Notes under the pieces: model-generated
What the model was told of the DNA's origin: nothing
The model's input: the letters and a program-made list of their open reading frames with translations, nothing else
Database searches by the model: none
Position numbers and translations under genes: made by a program
Part shown: in pieces, positions 1 through 12,045 of the stretch
Layout of the letters: the number at the start of each line of letters is the position of its first letter
How positions within the stretch are numbered: position 1 is the stretch's first letter
Source: Symbiodinium kawagutii
Lineage: Eukaryota > Sar > Dinophyceae > Suessiales > Symbiodiniaceae
Reading direction: 5' to 3'
Length of the DNA stretch: 64,000 nucleotides
Assembly: GCA_009767595.1 (NCBI GenBank)
Contig: VSDK01024214.1
Span: 89,782-153,781, forward strand

Positions 1-173
1 CTGCTGAACATGTTCCTTCTAGTCATTGCTTCAAGTTGGCTGAACTATCCTCCTCAGACAGGTCAGTTCATGACTTTAGGATTCTGTTCGACAATGTTTG
101 ACAGAGCAGAACACTACAATCCTCGAATTCATTGATGGTTATGTCAATAGTAGCTGGTGACAATTGATCTTGG

Positions 174-542
174 ATGACTTGGCTGCAGCTGGGAATGATA
201 CCCAACAACAAGAGTGATACACGGACTGTTCTTGAGTGTCCACAACCATACCCGACCAGCAGTCCAGGGAGGCGAACACAGTCTGGCACTTCAACTTCAG
301 AGTGTTCGATCATCTCATGGCAGGGCCCACCAGTACTCTTGCTGCGTGGCTATGGATCTGTACCACACACATGTTGGTGCCTAACCTGTGGTAAACTAGC
401 AATGGGAAGTCACCATTGTTTAAGGGAACCCCAAAGGAAATCAGCTATTTCTGTGGTGGATTTTCCAACCAGCTATGTCACCGGAGTGCAGCTATTGCTT
501 GATGATCTACCTTGGTTCGCCTCCGAGTGTTGCTCTGTTCCG
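174..542 (+). CDS. Possible exon of unknown gene
   Basis: An open frame of about 123 codons runs up to a plausible GTGAGC donor at 543. No domain is recognised. The opposite strand also carries an 81-codon frame at 68-313, so strand and boundaries are uncertain. Confidence 0.2.
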
Positions 543-797
543 GTGAGCGTCGCTTGCCGGGGATGCTGAGCTGGTACTAATGCTGTTGAGGATCTCAGAT
601 GGCAGACGATTTTGCTCTCAGGGGATCGGTGTGAGTATGAAGCATTCTGAGACCATGATGGTCCGGCTGGTTAGGAGGCAGCTGCTTGGAGCCAGGGGTA
701 TCCTGCCCTAGTCTTTTGAAAGGGGAGCGATTTGGAGCTGCCAGGAGTGGCCTAAGCAAGTGGTAGCTGTTGATTCGGAACATTCCCAGCTTGCAAG

Positions 798-2079
798 AGC
801 CACCCCGCAGGCACGGCGACAGAGGAGGAGTTCGCTGAGCTGGAGGCGCAGTGGTGTTGGGTTTTGAGCCTCCCCTTCTATAACGATCGCGCATGAAAGT
901 GCACATGTACAAAGACAAACGCGAGTGATTTGTGTATAGCTAAGGGACACACACAGGTTTTTCAACATGTCTAAACGACCTGAATACTTAAGGGATACAT
1001 ACATACATATATATATATATATACTAATGAAGTCGCCAGTCGCGCGCCTACGACTGGCATCATCCTGAGCTGGCCGAGGTGCTACTGTCGGATGCTGAGC
1101 GACTCAAAGTGTTGGATCCGGAGCTCTTCGCCACGGTGGAAGTGTCCGAGGCGGGGCACCACCGAACCTTGTGACCACCCTGGTGATCATTGGTGGTGAT
1201 TGATGCACCAAAAATTACGATGATCAATCAATATCAATCACCAGCCTTGGTGATTTCCGATTTCGGTCATTGGTGGTGACTTATCATTTTTTTATTTTTG
1301 GCTTCATATTTTCTTGGGTGATTTGAACCGGAAAGCATGAATGTGCCGGAAAATTCCTGAGGTCATCCTGAAACCAGCCCTGAACAATCCCATATCATCG
1401 TCATTTGAATCGTAAACCACCAGTAAGTCGGGGGGTACAGTACCTCCATTTCCGCACACACCCAGCCGATCCCAGTAGCCCTTGAAGCTTTTTCATACTG
1501 GTTGTAGATTAATGAAGCGTGATTAATTTTTTATCTCTCATGGCAGAGAACTACTGGCTGCGATCTCTGATCCATTACCTACGGTCAAAGTCCAACTGTA
1601 TCTGTGCACTCTCAATCTCTCTTGTAATTTCTTCCCGCCTGGTGTCAGACCCCCTGGCAATCCCCAAGCAATATATGAGCAACAGCTTTTATTTACTTAT
1701 GCATAGTTTCATATTCGGGCGGAAGTAGGAATTGCACAAATATCCAGAATTCGCATGTAAAACGAGTCAGGAACTTCCCGAGTTTATAAAGTAAAGGCAG
1801 CTGCGCCGTTGGAAAACGAGTCTATTTGTAAAAACTAGCACTGGACTGGAAAACGAGTCAGGAACTTCCCGAAAATCTTTGTAATTGCAACGAACAATAA
1901 ATAAAGTCCACCGCTCAATATAGGTGCCCTACAATCCATCAGGGTTGCTGAGGGCGGCCCGCCTGGTGCAGGACATCACCAACGATTCCACCACGGCGAG
2001 AGTTGGAACACAAAGGACACTGGGCATGACAATAGGAAAACTCGGCGGTATATCATATGCACATATTGTATATGAATAG
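798..2079 (+). CDS. 3' end of a multi-exon gene, unknown product
   Basis: Three exon-like stretches. 798-853 (acidic, contains EEEFAELEAQ) ends at a GTGTTG donor. 1033 to about 1162 contains AEVLLSDAERLKVLDPELFA and joins the first in phase. 1943-2079 contains ARLVQDITNDSTTARVGTQ and ends in TAG at 2077-2079. The last junction needs a non-GT donor (GA near 1163), so it is the weak point. The composition (Leu/Glu/Asp rich, few stops) is typical of a soluble protein. A minus-strand frame over 1929-2324 is treated as a shadow because the + frame is more hydrophilic and shares its strand with the neighbours. Family unknown. Confidence 0.45.
1676..1915 (+). repeat. Dispersed repeat family, copy 1
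   Basis: This stretch shares the string GAATTCGCATGTAAAACGAG, a nearby GAGCAAC-GCTTTTATTTAC block, AAAACGAGTCAGGAACTTCCC (twice here) and GCGCCGTTGGAAAACGAG with a second copy at 53836-54420. It ends near AATAAATAAAG in both. It lies between coding stretches. It is probably an old dispersed element of unknown class. Confidence 0.6.
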
Positions 2080-2173
2080 TCTTTTTCAAAATAGGACCCC
2101 CCCAAAATGGTTGGTTTAATACTATAAATGATTACAATTAGATGATTTAGGGGTACAGCATCTCTGTTTTGAG
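2079..2173 (+). mobile_element. Introner-like element, copy 1
   Basis: Begins GTCTTTTTCAAAATAGG and ends CTGTTTTGAG, with the internal strings TGGTTGGTTTAATACTATAAATG and TAGATGATTTAGGGG typical of the family (orientation B). Its first G is the last base of an in-frame TAG. If it is spliced here the join also gives a stop (TAA). Confidence 0.7.
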
Positions 2174-2498
2174 AAACCACCATAAACGCATAGGATGTTA
2201 TGATCATATCATGTGGGCTGCATTCAGCAAGTGGGGTCCCTTTTTGCTGAACAAAAGCCACACTGACAAACAACAGAACTGGAATCTTATCCGGGGCTGA
2301 GCTATTGACTCCAAATTTGGCCACAGGCCTCTAACCAGCGCCTGGGAACGTGGAAGCAGTTGATTGGAGACTCGCTTATCACAAGAATAAATCATGCGGT
2401 TGTGGGTCAGTTCACCCTGTACCCTTGCTGTGCTTCCCAAACTGAACAGAATGTTCTCTTCATGGCTCTTTGGTGGGATTTTCGCCTCTCAATTTCAG

Positions 2499-2854
2499 GC
2501 ATGATTTTATTCACCCATACGCAATGTGGGTGTAAGCAACCACTGAGTCTTTAAACAATTCTCTTGGTTTTTCGATTTGACTACGAACATGATGAACTAG
2601 GAGCATCGCCCAGTCTGCTGAGCAACCTGGAACAAACAACAGTCAAGTAGTCGGGCTGCAAATGATGCATGGTATATCCATTTTATATGATGTATATTCA
2701 GGTTTCTTCTATGGATTGTTGGCAATTCATGCATAGAACCCATCTTGGTGTCCTTGATGAATTGTCACTATGGGCGACTGCAAGCAGACCCTGGCCACGC
2801 CGGTTGGGAGACCTTGATCTCCAGGCAGCCTGGTACCGAGCCACCGGGTGTTGA
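2499..2854 (+). CDS. Two exons of an unrecognised gene
   Basis: A 33-nt micro-exon (2499-2531, HDFIHPYAMW) follows a pyrimidine-rich acceptor and ends at a GTGTAAGC donor. The next exon (2737-2854, contains GVLDELSLWATASRPWPRRL) joins it in phase and runs to TGA at 2852-2854, unless an internal donor is used first. Phase agreement between two independent stretches is the main support. No domain recognised. Confidence 0.5.
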
Positions 2855-3055
2855 CACGATGCTTGACTGTGATTTGGGAGGTGGTGGGAGGCCATCCTGA
2901 AAGCTAAGACAACACCGGGAACAACGGGAAGAATGGGAAGGACATGTTTGGGATTCACAGCTACCAAGGTCAGTCTTAGCATCTCTTAGCTTCTCAAAGT
3001 GCCACTCATTGGTTTGAGGACCATCCGTTTCCTGTGTTGAGGTTACAAGCGTGGT

Positions 3056-3268
3056 TTGCGAGTAGACATTTTAGGCAAGACCACGTGTTGTAAGCGCGTC
3101 CCAAGTGAGAGGAACATTTTTATCCATGTGTTGGGATCAGTGCGACAGACAATCTTCTTTGACCAAAGGAGGACTCCTTTGGCACAACTCTTATACCCAA
3201 ATTCGAAGTTACTCTTCTGTGGAAGCAGTCAAAATTCAGTCCAGAAAAAAGAAGGCATGTCTACTTGA
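3056..3268 (+). CDS. Weak open frame
   Basis: A 70-codon frame (contains RRTPLAQLLYPNSKLLFCG) in an otherwise exon-free 1-kb stretch (2855-3840). No clear acceptor or donor. It may be chance. Confidence 0.15.
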   Translation: MRVDILGKTTCCKRVPSERNIFIHVLGSVRQTIFFDQRRTPLAQLLYPNSKLLFCGSSQNSVQKKEGMST

Positions 3269-3840
3269 ATGTTGAGTTTTTAAAACTTGCTCGAAGTGAC
3301 TCGTTCATCGGACGCGACTAGCGGATGGTTGGACACGGAGATTACATGACCAGCTCTTGTTTCTTGTGTTCCACAGATATCCAACGTCTTGAGCAGTAGC
3401 CCTTTGATGGTTGCCACACTTTTTGTTTTTGACCAGACATTTGATGATTGATATGTTATACATTTCCGATCAATTTCTTGGTCCGCTCATGCATCAGGTG
3501 TTGGTAAACAAGTGGATCATCAGTGACTGATGTTCCATTTGTTGTTTCACATGGGGCTTTTAACTTGATTCTCATAACAATTGTTACCAGTGAGGTGAAG
3601 TATGATGATTGCTATGGGATACTTATTCCCAGCTCAAAATTTGCTGTCCCATGTCGGTAAATAGTGGGTACTGTTGATGGTTGTTATTGCATAAATCCCA
3701 GTATCTATCAACCAGCATAATTAATCACGTTGATAATTGATACAAGATTTAAGTTGATAACTATTTATCACATACTGAAACCAATACTGTTAAGCTTACT
3801 CATCAGCTCAAATTATGGCGTCGGATTTGTGTGTCCGCAG

Positions 3841-3920
3841 GCGTTTTGTGCAGCTTCAGGACCACTCTTAGTAGCAGCAGCGAGGGCATCAACGAGTCGA
3901 ATGAGTCGTCACTGTCTTGA
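3841..3920 (+). CDS. Probable exon, frame uncertain
   Basis: It follows the acceptor TGTGTCCGCAG. Two frames are open: one Ser-rich (SSSSEGINESNESSLS, then a stop) and one Ala-rich that stays open to 3969. The Ser-rich frame is more protein-like. Product unknown. Confidence 0.35.
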
Positions 3921-4703
3921 AAGGGCATGGCAGAAGAGATGGCAGCTATGGTGCTTAAGCCATGGTTAAATGGTGCGAAAATGATGGTTAATGATGATTA
4001 ATGATCGTTGGCTAAGGATGGGTATTAACCTATTGTTGGCGAATAATCATGGCTAATGTTGGCAAATTGATTTCTTTAGGGTTAATGTTGATGAGTTCAT
4101 GCCTGATGGTTGTGGCTCAATACCGGCTTTGAAGGGCTTAGGTTGGGCCCTTTCCGTGCCGTTAAGCTGTAGGATCCGGTAGATCCAGTGCACGCGCCGA
4201 GTCTTAGGAGCTTTGTTACAATCTTCAGAGCTTTTTTATATAGAAGCAAATCATTGGTTGATAATCAATAGATCATAAATACATTATAATAGATTTGCTT
4301 TTATTATCTATGATTTGAATCATTGGTTGTTAATAGAAGCAAACAAGCAAATCTTACAATGCTAACTTTTCCCCCCTTTTAGTGTAGTCGATCCTCTTTA
4401 GTTGCTGGATCTGGTGATTTATGATAGTCAATGGTGGTTCGGATGACCGATTGAGGATGGCGAAGGATCATGGCAATGACCGATGATAGTTTTTAGTTGT
4501 TAATGGCAATGGCTTATGAACGTTTGAATGCTATTCATGACCGTCACCCATTCTTTGGAATTACCATTTTAAAGTCGAAATGGTCACCACCAAGCTGCTT
4601 AGTGGCTTTCTCTGTCTGCCAATTTGATGGACCCTTTTGAGCAGTGATTAATTATATAGTATGAGTAGTAGTAAGAGTGGCAGCAGCAGTAGTTGTTATT
4701 CCT

Positions 4704-5074
4704 TTGTGTTGGCGAGATCCCTATGCTGGTCTTGAAGGGTCCAGGAGAATCACACCCCAGATTCATAGTGGTGGCGGGCAGCAATGGTGCACTTGATGCA
4801 GTTGGACTGCTTTTGCAACCGACTATGAACATATGGTTGCCATATGTTGCCATATTCTCATTATTTTTGTGATCAGGTAGTAGGAACAAAAAATGATCAA
4901 TACGGAAACGCTAATGAACTATATCAACCTAGCAGTAGTGAATGGTTTTAAAAATTAAGCACACTTGGGAATATATTCACAACAATGCTGGTAGGTTGTA
5001 AATGCAACGAGCTATTTCCCACCATGTCTTTGGATGAGCAGGTTGCTCACTTGATCTCCTGGTGCATCCCATGA
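4704..5074 (+). CDS. Two-exon 3' end, unknown product
   Basis: 4704 to about 4812 reads VGEIPMLVLKGPGESHPRF then IVVAGSNGALDAVG. 4994-5074 follows a TAG acceptor, reads CNELFPTMSLDEQVAHLISW and stops at TGA 5072-5074. A GA donor after the first part would join them in phase. No family recognised. Minus-strand frames over the same bases are less balanced. Confidence 0.4.
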
Positions 5075-5298
5075 ACTGTACAGCTATGACAGGGTGATAT
5101 TCTGAATTGATGGAGAGGACAGATGCTGACAGCTGATTTTGCGCAAATATAACAAGCATGATAGGTGCATCATATGTAACCACTATACCGATAGACAACT
5201 ATGTTTGCTGTCAATCATTAGTTGAACCAATGATATCCAGCAACTTGATTACTACCCATATTTTTAAGCCTTGGTATGCTGCATTTGCTGACTCCCAG

Positions 5299-6022
5299 CC
5301 AACCTAGTGATGAACTGGCTGCATCTTTGAGGTCCTCCCTTGGCGATGGCCAACAGAACTTTATGTTGCTGGACCATGGCTCCACTACCAGCGGGTTGAG
5401 TGGTGAGGTGCATGGGCTCACTGAACCATCAGCTGGACCATCCTACGTCAGCTGGAACCGTTGGGAACCGTTGGTTGGGTCAGCATTTAGAAATATCCCG
5501 GATATTCATAGTCTACTTAGGTGCAGTCCAACGCTGATTTGGGGGTGCCTTTTGATCCGGGAACACCACGGTGGGATTGGGAGACCAATCCACACTTCTG
5601 GGTGGTCATTATCCTCAAGTCTTCATGGGGAAGAGATCCATCCCACTGGGGTTCAGCCATTGTTCAGCCATCCCATGCAGTCGATTGGGTTTCGTGCTGC
5701 CCCCGTCGGTTCACCCCTGTTGTTGGATGGTCCCACTTGTGTATGTTCCAACAGAGGTTTTTAGTGATTGGATCTATCATGGGAGATCCAGGTGTCAAGA
5801 ACCCGCTGAGATGGTAAATCACCAACATTCAGCAACCATTCAACTGGTTGAACTGATGGTAACCATTACTGCCTGGTGTGCAGCCCACCTTGTGGCAGTT
5901 GGAGGGCTGGGCACCTGACCGATTCACAGCAGGTTCACGTGGTGTTGGCGCTGGGCGCCACGGTGCTGGTGACTTTTGCGCTGGTTCTGCGACTCGTCAT
6001 GGCCGGGCAGGTCTCCCGGTAG
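5299..6022 (+). CDS. Three-exon 3' end with C-terminal transmembrane helix
   Basis: Exon 5299-5407 (contains DELAASLRSSLGDGQQNFML), exon 5527-5601 (contains DLGVPFDPGTPRWDWETNP) and exon 5933-6022 join at codon boundaries with GT donors (GTGCAT, GTGGTC) and CAG acceptors. The last exon encodes one strongly hydrophobic helix (VLALGATVLVTFALVLRLVM), a short basic tail and TAG at 6020-6022. This suggests a single-pass, tail-anchored or type I membrane protein. The 5' exons were not found and the family is unknown. Confidence 0.5.
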
Positions 6023-6541
6023 GGACTCACCCAATGGGAGATCACGGTGACCTCGTTGGTTGCCCCACATGCCAGCAATCCATGGGTGACAACGGTGACA
6101 ACTCATCGTTTTTTTCACCTGTCCGCCGTTGGGGTGTCGGTGACTGCTGGTATGTTTGGGTCTGTTGGTATTGAGCCACACAAATGGATGTCCAAATCTC
6201 CTGGTGCTGCTTGCAGCAAAAGCTGTTTTTGCATGGTGCTTCTACTTTGGTATCAGCCACCCTCCGTGATTGCTGGTGGTCGGTTTGTTTCCAAGCCCGG
6301 TTGTTGAGTATGAGCAGTTGTTGGCTTCAATCGTGTGGATAGACCGTATTATTCTTCCCAGAAAGCATTTGGATTGGCTTCAGAACCAAGCATTTGGTCA
6401 TCTTTGAACCATTGGTAACACTCATTATGTAATCATGGTTGCTAATCCAGCAGCCATGATCAATCATCCATTCATCATCCACTGATTGTCAGTAATCATC
6501 ACTTCGGGATTGTAAACATTGGATGATGATCATGATGATGA

Positions 6542-6575
<34 letters not shown>

Positions 6576-7379
6576 GGTGGTGGTGGTGGTGGTGGTGGTG
6601 GTCAATGGGCAGTCCATAGATAGTCAATCATGACCATAGCAGCATTTATTTGCCATCATTGATCATCCGCTGATGGCCCTCTATAGTTATGGATCCATTG
6701 CATCATCATGGAATTCAGGATTGACCATTCCTTCATCCAGTTGAAGATGGCCGGATAGCCAATCCATCATCCACTCATCATCCACTAATCAATCACTAAT
6801 CATTCACGAATCATCCGCGAATCATCCACGAATCATCCACTAATCCTGCTAACTTATATGAAGTTATATGGTTCATTCACGTAGATCATGGGCTAACGTG
6901 GACGAATCATCTATTACTAACTACCATTTACAATAATCATGAGCCCTTAATCAACCTTAGCACCATCGTCGTCAACCATAATTAGAAACCTTGAGGTTCA
7001 TGATTATTGACTACAATCATTAATCATCAATCATCAAACCTCATCAACCATACATCATTCCCTCAGTAAGCTTAATGATCCGCCTATTTGTGACCTTAAC
7101 GACCTTACTCCACTAACTAACCAGTAATCACTAACCATGAATAACTCATCAACCATTACTAACCAGCAGTCAACCAGTAGTCAACCATTCATGACTTTTA
7201 CCAACCCCGTAGTCAACTCGTCAACCTTAATAACTCATGACTAACCAGTAATCAAAATCATTTTGGTCATGGCTACTACTAACCAGTTACTATTACTAAT
7301 CACTAACCAGTAATAACTCACCAACCATTCATGACCCGCCATTCATCATCCCCGCCATGGCGTCGTCTCGTTGGCCCAG
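6023..7379. other. Gene-poor, AACCATTAATC-type low-complexity DNA
   Basis: Apart from the microsatellite, this stretch holds degenerate units such as AATCATCCAC and TAACCAGTAATC. Open frames at 6047-6307 have no splice signals I trust. It is probably intron or intergenic sequence. Confidence 0.6.
6530..6602 (+). repeat. ATG/GGT trinucleotide microsatellite
   Basis: About ten GAT units change abruptly into about 18 GGT units. Confidence 0.95.
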
Positions 7380-7506
7380 GTGGTGCTGCGCGCGCAAGTC
7401 GCTGAGCCAGGCGCTGCCCCTCATCCCTTGGGGTGCGAAGCCTACGACGTCGGGAAGCGATGAATTTGGAGGCGCCCGGTGGGCGCCCGGTGGGTCAGCA
7501 TGGTGA
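7380..7506 (+). CDS. Probable exon
   Basis: After the acceptor TTGGCCCAG the frame reads KSLSQALPLIPWGAKPTTSG and continues to TGA at 7504-7506. GC-rich against AT-rich flanks. A second frame and the minus strand are also open, so confidence is limited. Confidence 0.35.
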
Positions 7507-7799
7507 AGCATGGTGAGCAACAGGAATCGGTTGATGACATGTATTCCATGTGGTGAAATAGGTACAGTCAGAGCGTCCAACAGTTATTGAGCTTTAGATA
7601 TTGGCAATGATTACTAATCATTGTTATTACCGTTGTTATCCACCATCTTTAACCATTGGTTATTAAGCATTATTAACCACTGTTATTATCCATTGAACTA
7701 TTATTGACCGCTGTTATTGACCACAATCATTGACCAGTATCAACCCTTGTTAATAAGTGTTATGAACCATTCTCATTGACCATCCCCCTTCATTGGGAG

Positions 7800-7972
7800 G
7801 GCAGCGTGTCGAGAGTGGCATCACAGAGTCCCCAGTAATGCTTTGTGGTGATTCTATCTATGAACACGGGGCAGGAGGGAAGAAGGATTTGATCGCATCT
7901 AAATCAGCAAGTCCAACGATCCTCTCGGGGAACGCAGTCCAGATTTTTTTCATTGAAGATGACCTGTATTAG
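7800..7972 (+). CDS. Probable exon, unknown product
   Basis: 57 codons open from an AG acceptor to TAG at 7970-7972. They include SPVMLCGDSIYEHGAGGKKD and AVQIFFIEDDLY. The sequence is strongly protein-like. A GTGGTT donor immediately follows the stop, so this may instead be an internal exon using a donor just upstream. Confidence 0.5.
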
Positions 7973-8117
7973 GTGGTTTCGGAAAGGGATGCAACCTATC
8001 CTGCTTTATATATCTCTATGTGCTGAATGCTCTTTGGCTTGTGTGTGTTGTTTTCTCAATGACTAGTTGATCGGAGGGTTTTCAGCCATTGGCCTTCAAT
8101 TGTCCCGGGACCTGCAG

Positions 8118-8351
8118 CTTGCGCCCTGGAAACTATGGGAAGCACATTTGGGGTTGTAACATTCGAATGGGTAACCATTGAAACAGTCGATCATTGTGTG
8201 AGTTCTCAATCGGGAGACCCTTCTTTCTTCAAGGCCTCTGTTATCTTTTGATGCTGTAACTTCGTCAAAACATGTGGCTACTTTTGTACCTGTAGTACGC
8301 TCTGGTGTGATTTCCGAGCACCACGGCCAGCTTGTCACTGGTGGGTGCTGA
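8118..8351 (+). CDS. Two exon-like stretches
   Basis: 8118-8197 (contains ALETMGSTFGVVTFEWVTIE) ends at a consensus GTGAGT donor. 8234-8351 follows a strong pyrimidine acceptor (CTTCTTTCTTCAAG), reads LLSFDAVTSSKHVATFVPVV and ends in TGA. The two do not join in phase with only a 36-base gap, so they may belong to different transcripts or one boundary is wrong. Confidence 0.4.
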
Positions 8352-8539
8352 TAGTAGTTTGCACCTCTTGTGTATCATGAAGAGCCTTTCAGGGATATGC
8401 CCACGTTTTGAAAACTATAACATTTCACTGTACCGAGAGCCTTTCATCTCAACACATGTCAAACAAATCACAACTATATACTGACATACATCTGAAATAT
8501 ACAAATATATATCTGTCATCAATTCTTCATGTATTGTAG

Positions 8540-8798
8540 ATACGGCGAAGTTATGCCATTGAAAAGACTGCAGGAGTTCTTCCAACACCCAGAGAGGCCG
8601 GAACCGGGGCTCCATGGTAGCCATGAGAGCCATCATGGGACGCTCAGTTGGAAGCGGTGAAAACTGGTGCTAAGGATCAGTTTGGTGTTTCTCAAGCCAG
8701 GACCTGGGGACCCCAAAGTTATGGTTGGTTTATTGCTATAGGTGGTTAATGAGCTGGATGATTTGGGGGTACCCTTATTTTGAGAAAGCACTAGTTAA
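8540..8798 (+). CDS. Gene end carrying introner copy 2
   Basis: Reading 8630-8684 (contains WDAQLEAVKTGAKDQF) reaches the introner at 8685. Splicing to 8785 gives E-S-T-S and TAA at 8796-8798, a plausible C-terminus. An overlapping frame from 8540 (contains EVMPLKRLQEFFQHPERPEP) is also protein-like, and only one of the two can be right. Family unknown. Confidence 0.4.
8685..8784 (+). mobile_element. Introner-like element, copy 2
   Basis: Starts GTGTTTCTCAAG, contains ATGGTTGGTTTATTGCTATA and GGATGATTTGGGGGTACC, and ends CTTATTTTGAG. 100 bp, orientation B. GT and AG sit exactly at the ends. Confidence 0.85.
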
Positions 8799-9385
8799 AA
8801 CCTGGAAAATTTGAAGGTGCCAAGTCATCCACAACTGGGGTGGCTATCGCAGGTGGTTTTAGATGTACTGATCAATATCAATGGCTCGTCTTTGGTCGCT
8901 TCTTGACGATAGTGAACCATTGATGTTCACGTTGGATCCATATCAATTTGGGATGAATTATCAGCTTTTGGTACGGAGGGGAGTGTATATGAATATGGAT
9001 CATCTACCATCATATATGATTTGGATTTTTACTAATGATGATGGACCATAGGTATTTATCCGGTATTGACTTCAAAAAAGCACTTGGGCACATAGCTGCA
9101 GTCTTGTAGTTTCAACTTTTGAGAGGCTATGTACTGACATTTTTAGCTGGGGCTTGGAACCCATCACATTGCGCACTTGGTGGGTTTATCCATAGAGGCT
9201 CGCCCAAGATTGATAGTTTCCCTACTCCGAATGACTCTACCTTGGGATTCTTGGGTGAGCATTTGTAGATTCATCATTCCGATTTTCAGCATTTGTAGAC
9301 TCAGCATTTGTAGCACTCTTCATTTGTTTCATCGAGAAAGTTGAAGTCATCCTATCAGTTGCCCATTTTCAGCTCTCTGTTGCAG

Positions 9386-9493
9386 GCTTGGATGCCGCAG
9401 AACCAGGTGTGCTACACTGGGCGTGGTGAACACGCATATCATATGCAGGGCCCAGCTGGGCTTCACGGTGTAGGGTTGAGGCTTTGGGGTTAA
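9386..9493 (+). CDS. Probable exon
   Basis: Follows the acceptor TCTCTGTTGCAG. The frame reads AWMPQNQVCYTGRGEHAYHM and continues to TAA at 9491-9493. A second frame is open to 9473. Product unknown. Confidence 0.45.
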   Translation, partial: AWMPQNQVCYTGRGEHAYHMQGPAGLHGVGLRLWG

Positions 9494-9906
9494 CTGCTGA
9501 GGTTTTAGGGTTGTTGGAGGCGGTTGGAGCAGATTGCTCTGACTCTTGGTTATCACGCTCCATCATCAACCACCAGCCATTGTTTCGGATAGTTAAAGAC
9601 GAACGGGTGTCCTGGGTACTTCCCAGCCATCATCAACCATCATCAACCACCGCCAACCATTACCATTGGCATTCCAAACCATTGCCCGCCATCACGAACC
9701 GCTGTTGGTCATGGTAATGGTTGATAGTGATGGGAATGGTCATGAATCAACACATTAGACCCACTGTTGGTAGAAATCCAGTTTTTACACATCTAAAAAA
9801 TCATTAGACCCACTGTTGGTAGAAATCCATGTGGCTCATCCATTAGACCCACAAATCCCAGGCAATTTTCTGGGTCGCATGTGTTGGTTCTGCTTGGGTT
9901 TTCCAG

Positions 9907-9984
9907 GATAGCTCTACCGCCGATTTGGCGGTCCCAGCGAGGCGACCGCAGGGGCACGGCGTCATGATGGTGATCCCAGGATAG
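9907..9984 (+). CDS. Probable exon
   Basis: After TTGGGTTTTCCAG the frame reads DSSTADLAVPARRPQGHGVM. It either leaves at a GTGATC donor (9970) or ends at TAG 9982-9984. GC-rich island in AT-rich DNA. Confidence 0.5.
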   Translation, partial: DSSTADLAVPARRPQGHGVMMVIPG

Positions 9985-10597
9985 ATCAAGATGTACCTTT
10001 GATGATCTGACAATAGGATATGACACTTAGATCAGGATCAGGATATGATAATAGATCATCTAAGTGTTAATAGATCAGGATATGATAGATTTGATTAACA
10101 CTTAGTGATGGTTTTGATGATGACCTTTTTATGAAGTATGTTAGGTTCAATGAAGACTTGTGATGATTCTGGCTTGGCGCTACAAACGCAAGTTGTTTTA
10201 GCATCAAAACACAATTGAGACGGGCTTAGTCACGAATCGACGATATTGGTTTGATAATTCACCCACTTAGAAATGTTGCTTGAACCGACAACAAATATTG
10301 TCAATGTTGGTTGGTACGGGTCAATACTGACCGTGGCTATTGATGAACAGTCTCAACGACCATCATTAATGGGGCTATTTGTCTAGGCTCAGTGGCATTA
10401 GGCGCAAGATCAATTGACCAATGATTGGCGAATTATGAGAGTTAGTCATAGGTTTGTAGATTTTCATCCACAGAAAAAAGTCGAAACAGCCGTACCGTAC
10501 CTGCTGAAGTTGGGTGCGATACTCAGAAATTCATTGTGAAACAGTCAGTGCTGGTAGTACTTTTACTTAATCTATTTGTTGTTTATTGTTTTTTTAG

Positions 10598-11078
10598 ATA
10601 TTTGTTGGTTGCTTCTATGGAATCCTGGTATAATCATCGTGGCGGAATCCGTCGGTTCGATGATTCGCAAGTAGTCCAACAATTGGAGATCAGCAACATG
10701 GACCATCTGTATTCCCATATTACATGGGAATTGCGGTCAGGGACATGCAACTGGGATGCAGCATTTCAAGGCATAGTGATCAGCACTACTTTTTTTTTTT
10801 TTTTTCGGTCAACAGTGCTGGTGATGTCACCTTGCAGATCGGTGGGTATTCTGGCCCCAGTCAATGGTGTTATTGCACCTATGAACTCAGATCGCATGAA
10901 TCTACTAAGGTTATTGCCATCCTCAGAAGCACGTACAAGTCAGTGCTACTGGATTTGGCTATGTTTGGTTGTTGATCAAGTGCAGCCTGTTGAGCTACTG
11001 TTCGAACTTTCAGACGTGGACAGTGAATCCCCTGTCAGCATGGGTGATTTGGTCGTCTCATTTCGGTTGGCGCAGTGA
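10598..11078 (+). CDS. Two-exon 3' end, hydrophobic protein
   Basis: Exon 10598-10670 follows a very strong pyrimidine acceptor (TTGTTTTTTTAG), contains WNPGIIIVAESVGSMIR and ends at a GTAGTC donor. Exon 10838-11078 joins in phase, contains GILAPVNGVIAPMNSDRMNL and ELSDVDSESPVSMGDLVVSF, and ends in TGA. The 167-base intron holds a T13 tract. A continuous 180-codon frame over 10536-11078 also exists and would need no intron. Family unknown. Confidence 0.55.
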
Positions 11079-11395
11079 ATATTCGTCACGAGATTCATTT
11101 GCACATCAGCAAGTCACGACCATGTAATACCGGTGATGAAGCTAGGATGTGAAGTTGGTAGGAACCATCATGAAGCATCCTGAAATTGCAACACGCTGAC
11201 AGTCTTCCGTTCTTGTTGGCGGTGGATTTTTACGCAGCCACTACTGTTCTGGGAATCTGATTGCACTTTGCGGTATTTTGTTGCTGGTCAACTATACCGT
11301 TGTTGATTTTTGCGTTGCAAATAGGTTGTTTGCAAACCGTTTTGGTAACCCATTGTTTGCTGCACTACTTTGTATAATTGCATGGTCCATTCCAG

Positions 11396-11732
11396 GAATC
11401 CAAAGTATTCAACAGCTTTCGAGCGGTTACAACAAGGCTTTTTTCCAACAACGCTGAATGGCATACGTGATATTGGCCTATCCAGAAAGAGACATGTTCC
11501 CCCACCTATCAAATCAGATGTTCCAAAAATATCGTGGCTGTCTGTGAAATATTTGTACATGGGCCGTCTATTTTCCGTAGACGGAAAGCAGCTACCCACC
11601 CATGGCCGAAGCCACACCCATTTTGACATGATCCAATGGCAGAATGTGAAGCCAATGTCAGGCCCACCGCCAAGAATGCCTCAGCCACTGTCCGCATGCT
11701 CAGCCGGGATTTCTGGGGCAACAGGCGACTGA
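11396..11732 (+). CDS. Terminal exon, unknown product
   Basis: 112 codons from a CATTCCAG acceptor to TGA. They include STAFERLQQGFFPTTLNGIR and KRHVPPPIKSDVPKISWLSV. Two overlapping frames (+ at 11636-11854; - at 11681-12115) are partly open. The minus one contains an apparent membrane helix that is only a translated ATC/ATT repeat. Confidence 0.45.
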
Positions 11733-12045
11733 GCGATGGCCATGACATTCAGCTGGGATCGGCCACTCTCAACAGTCGCGTCTCGGATCATCTCCTGTTT
11801 GGAGGCTGGAGTGAAGTCAAAAGGGGAGCTGGTAGTCCAAGAGCCGCGCCATAGGTGAAATTTGATGAAGATCTTGTTAGGTGAAAACTTACATTTACAT
11901 TTTCTTCCCATGCAGATTAAGTGCATGATGATAATAATGATGGCAATAGTGATGATGGCGATGACAATCCATGTCGAATTAAACCACCTACTAGTTGACA
12001 ACTCAGTTTGATGAGAGGTCATCGCCAACTGGATCCTTGCAACAG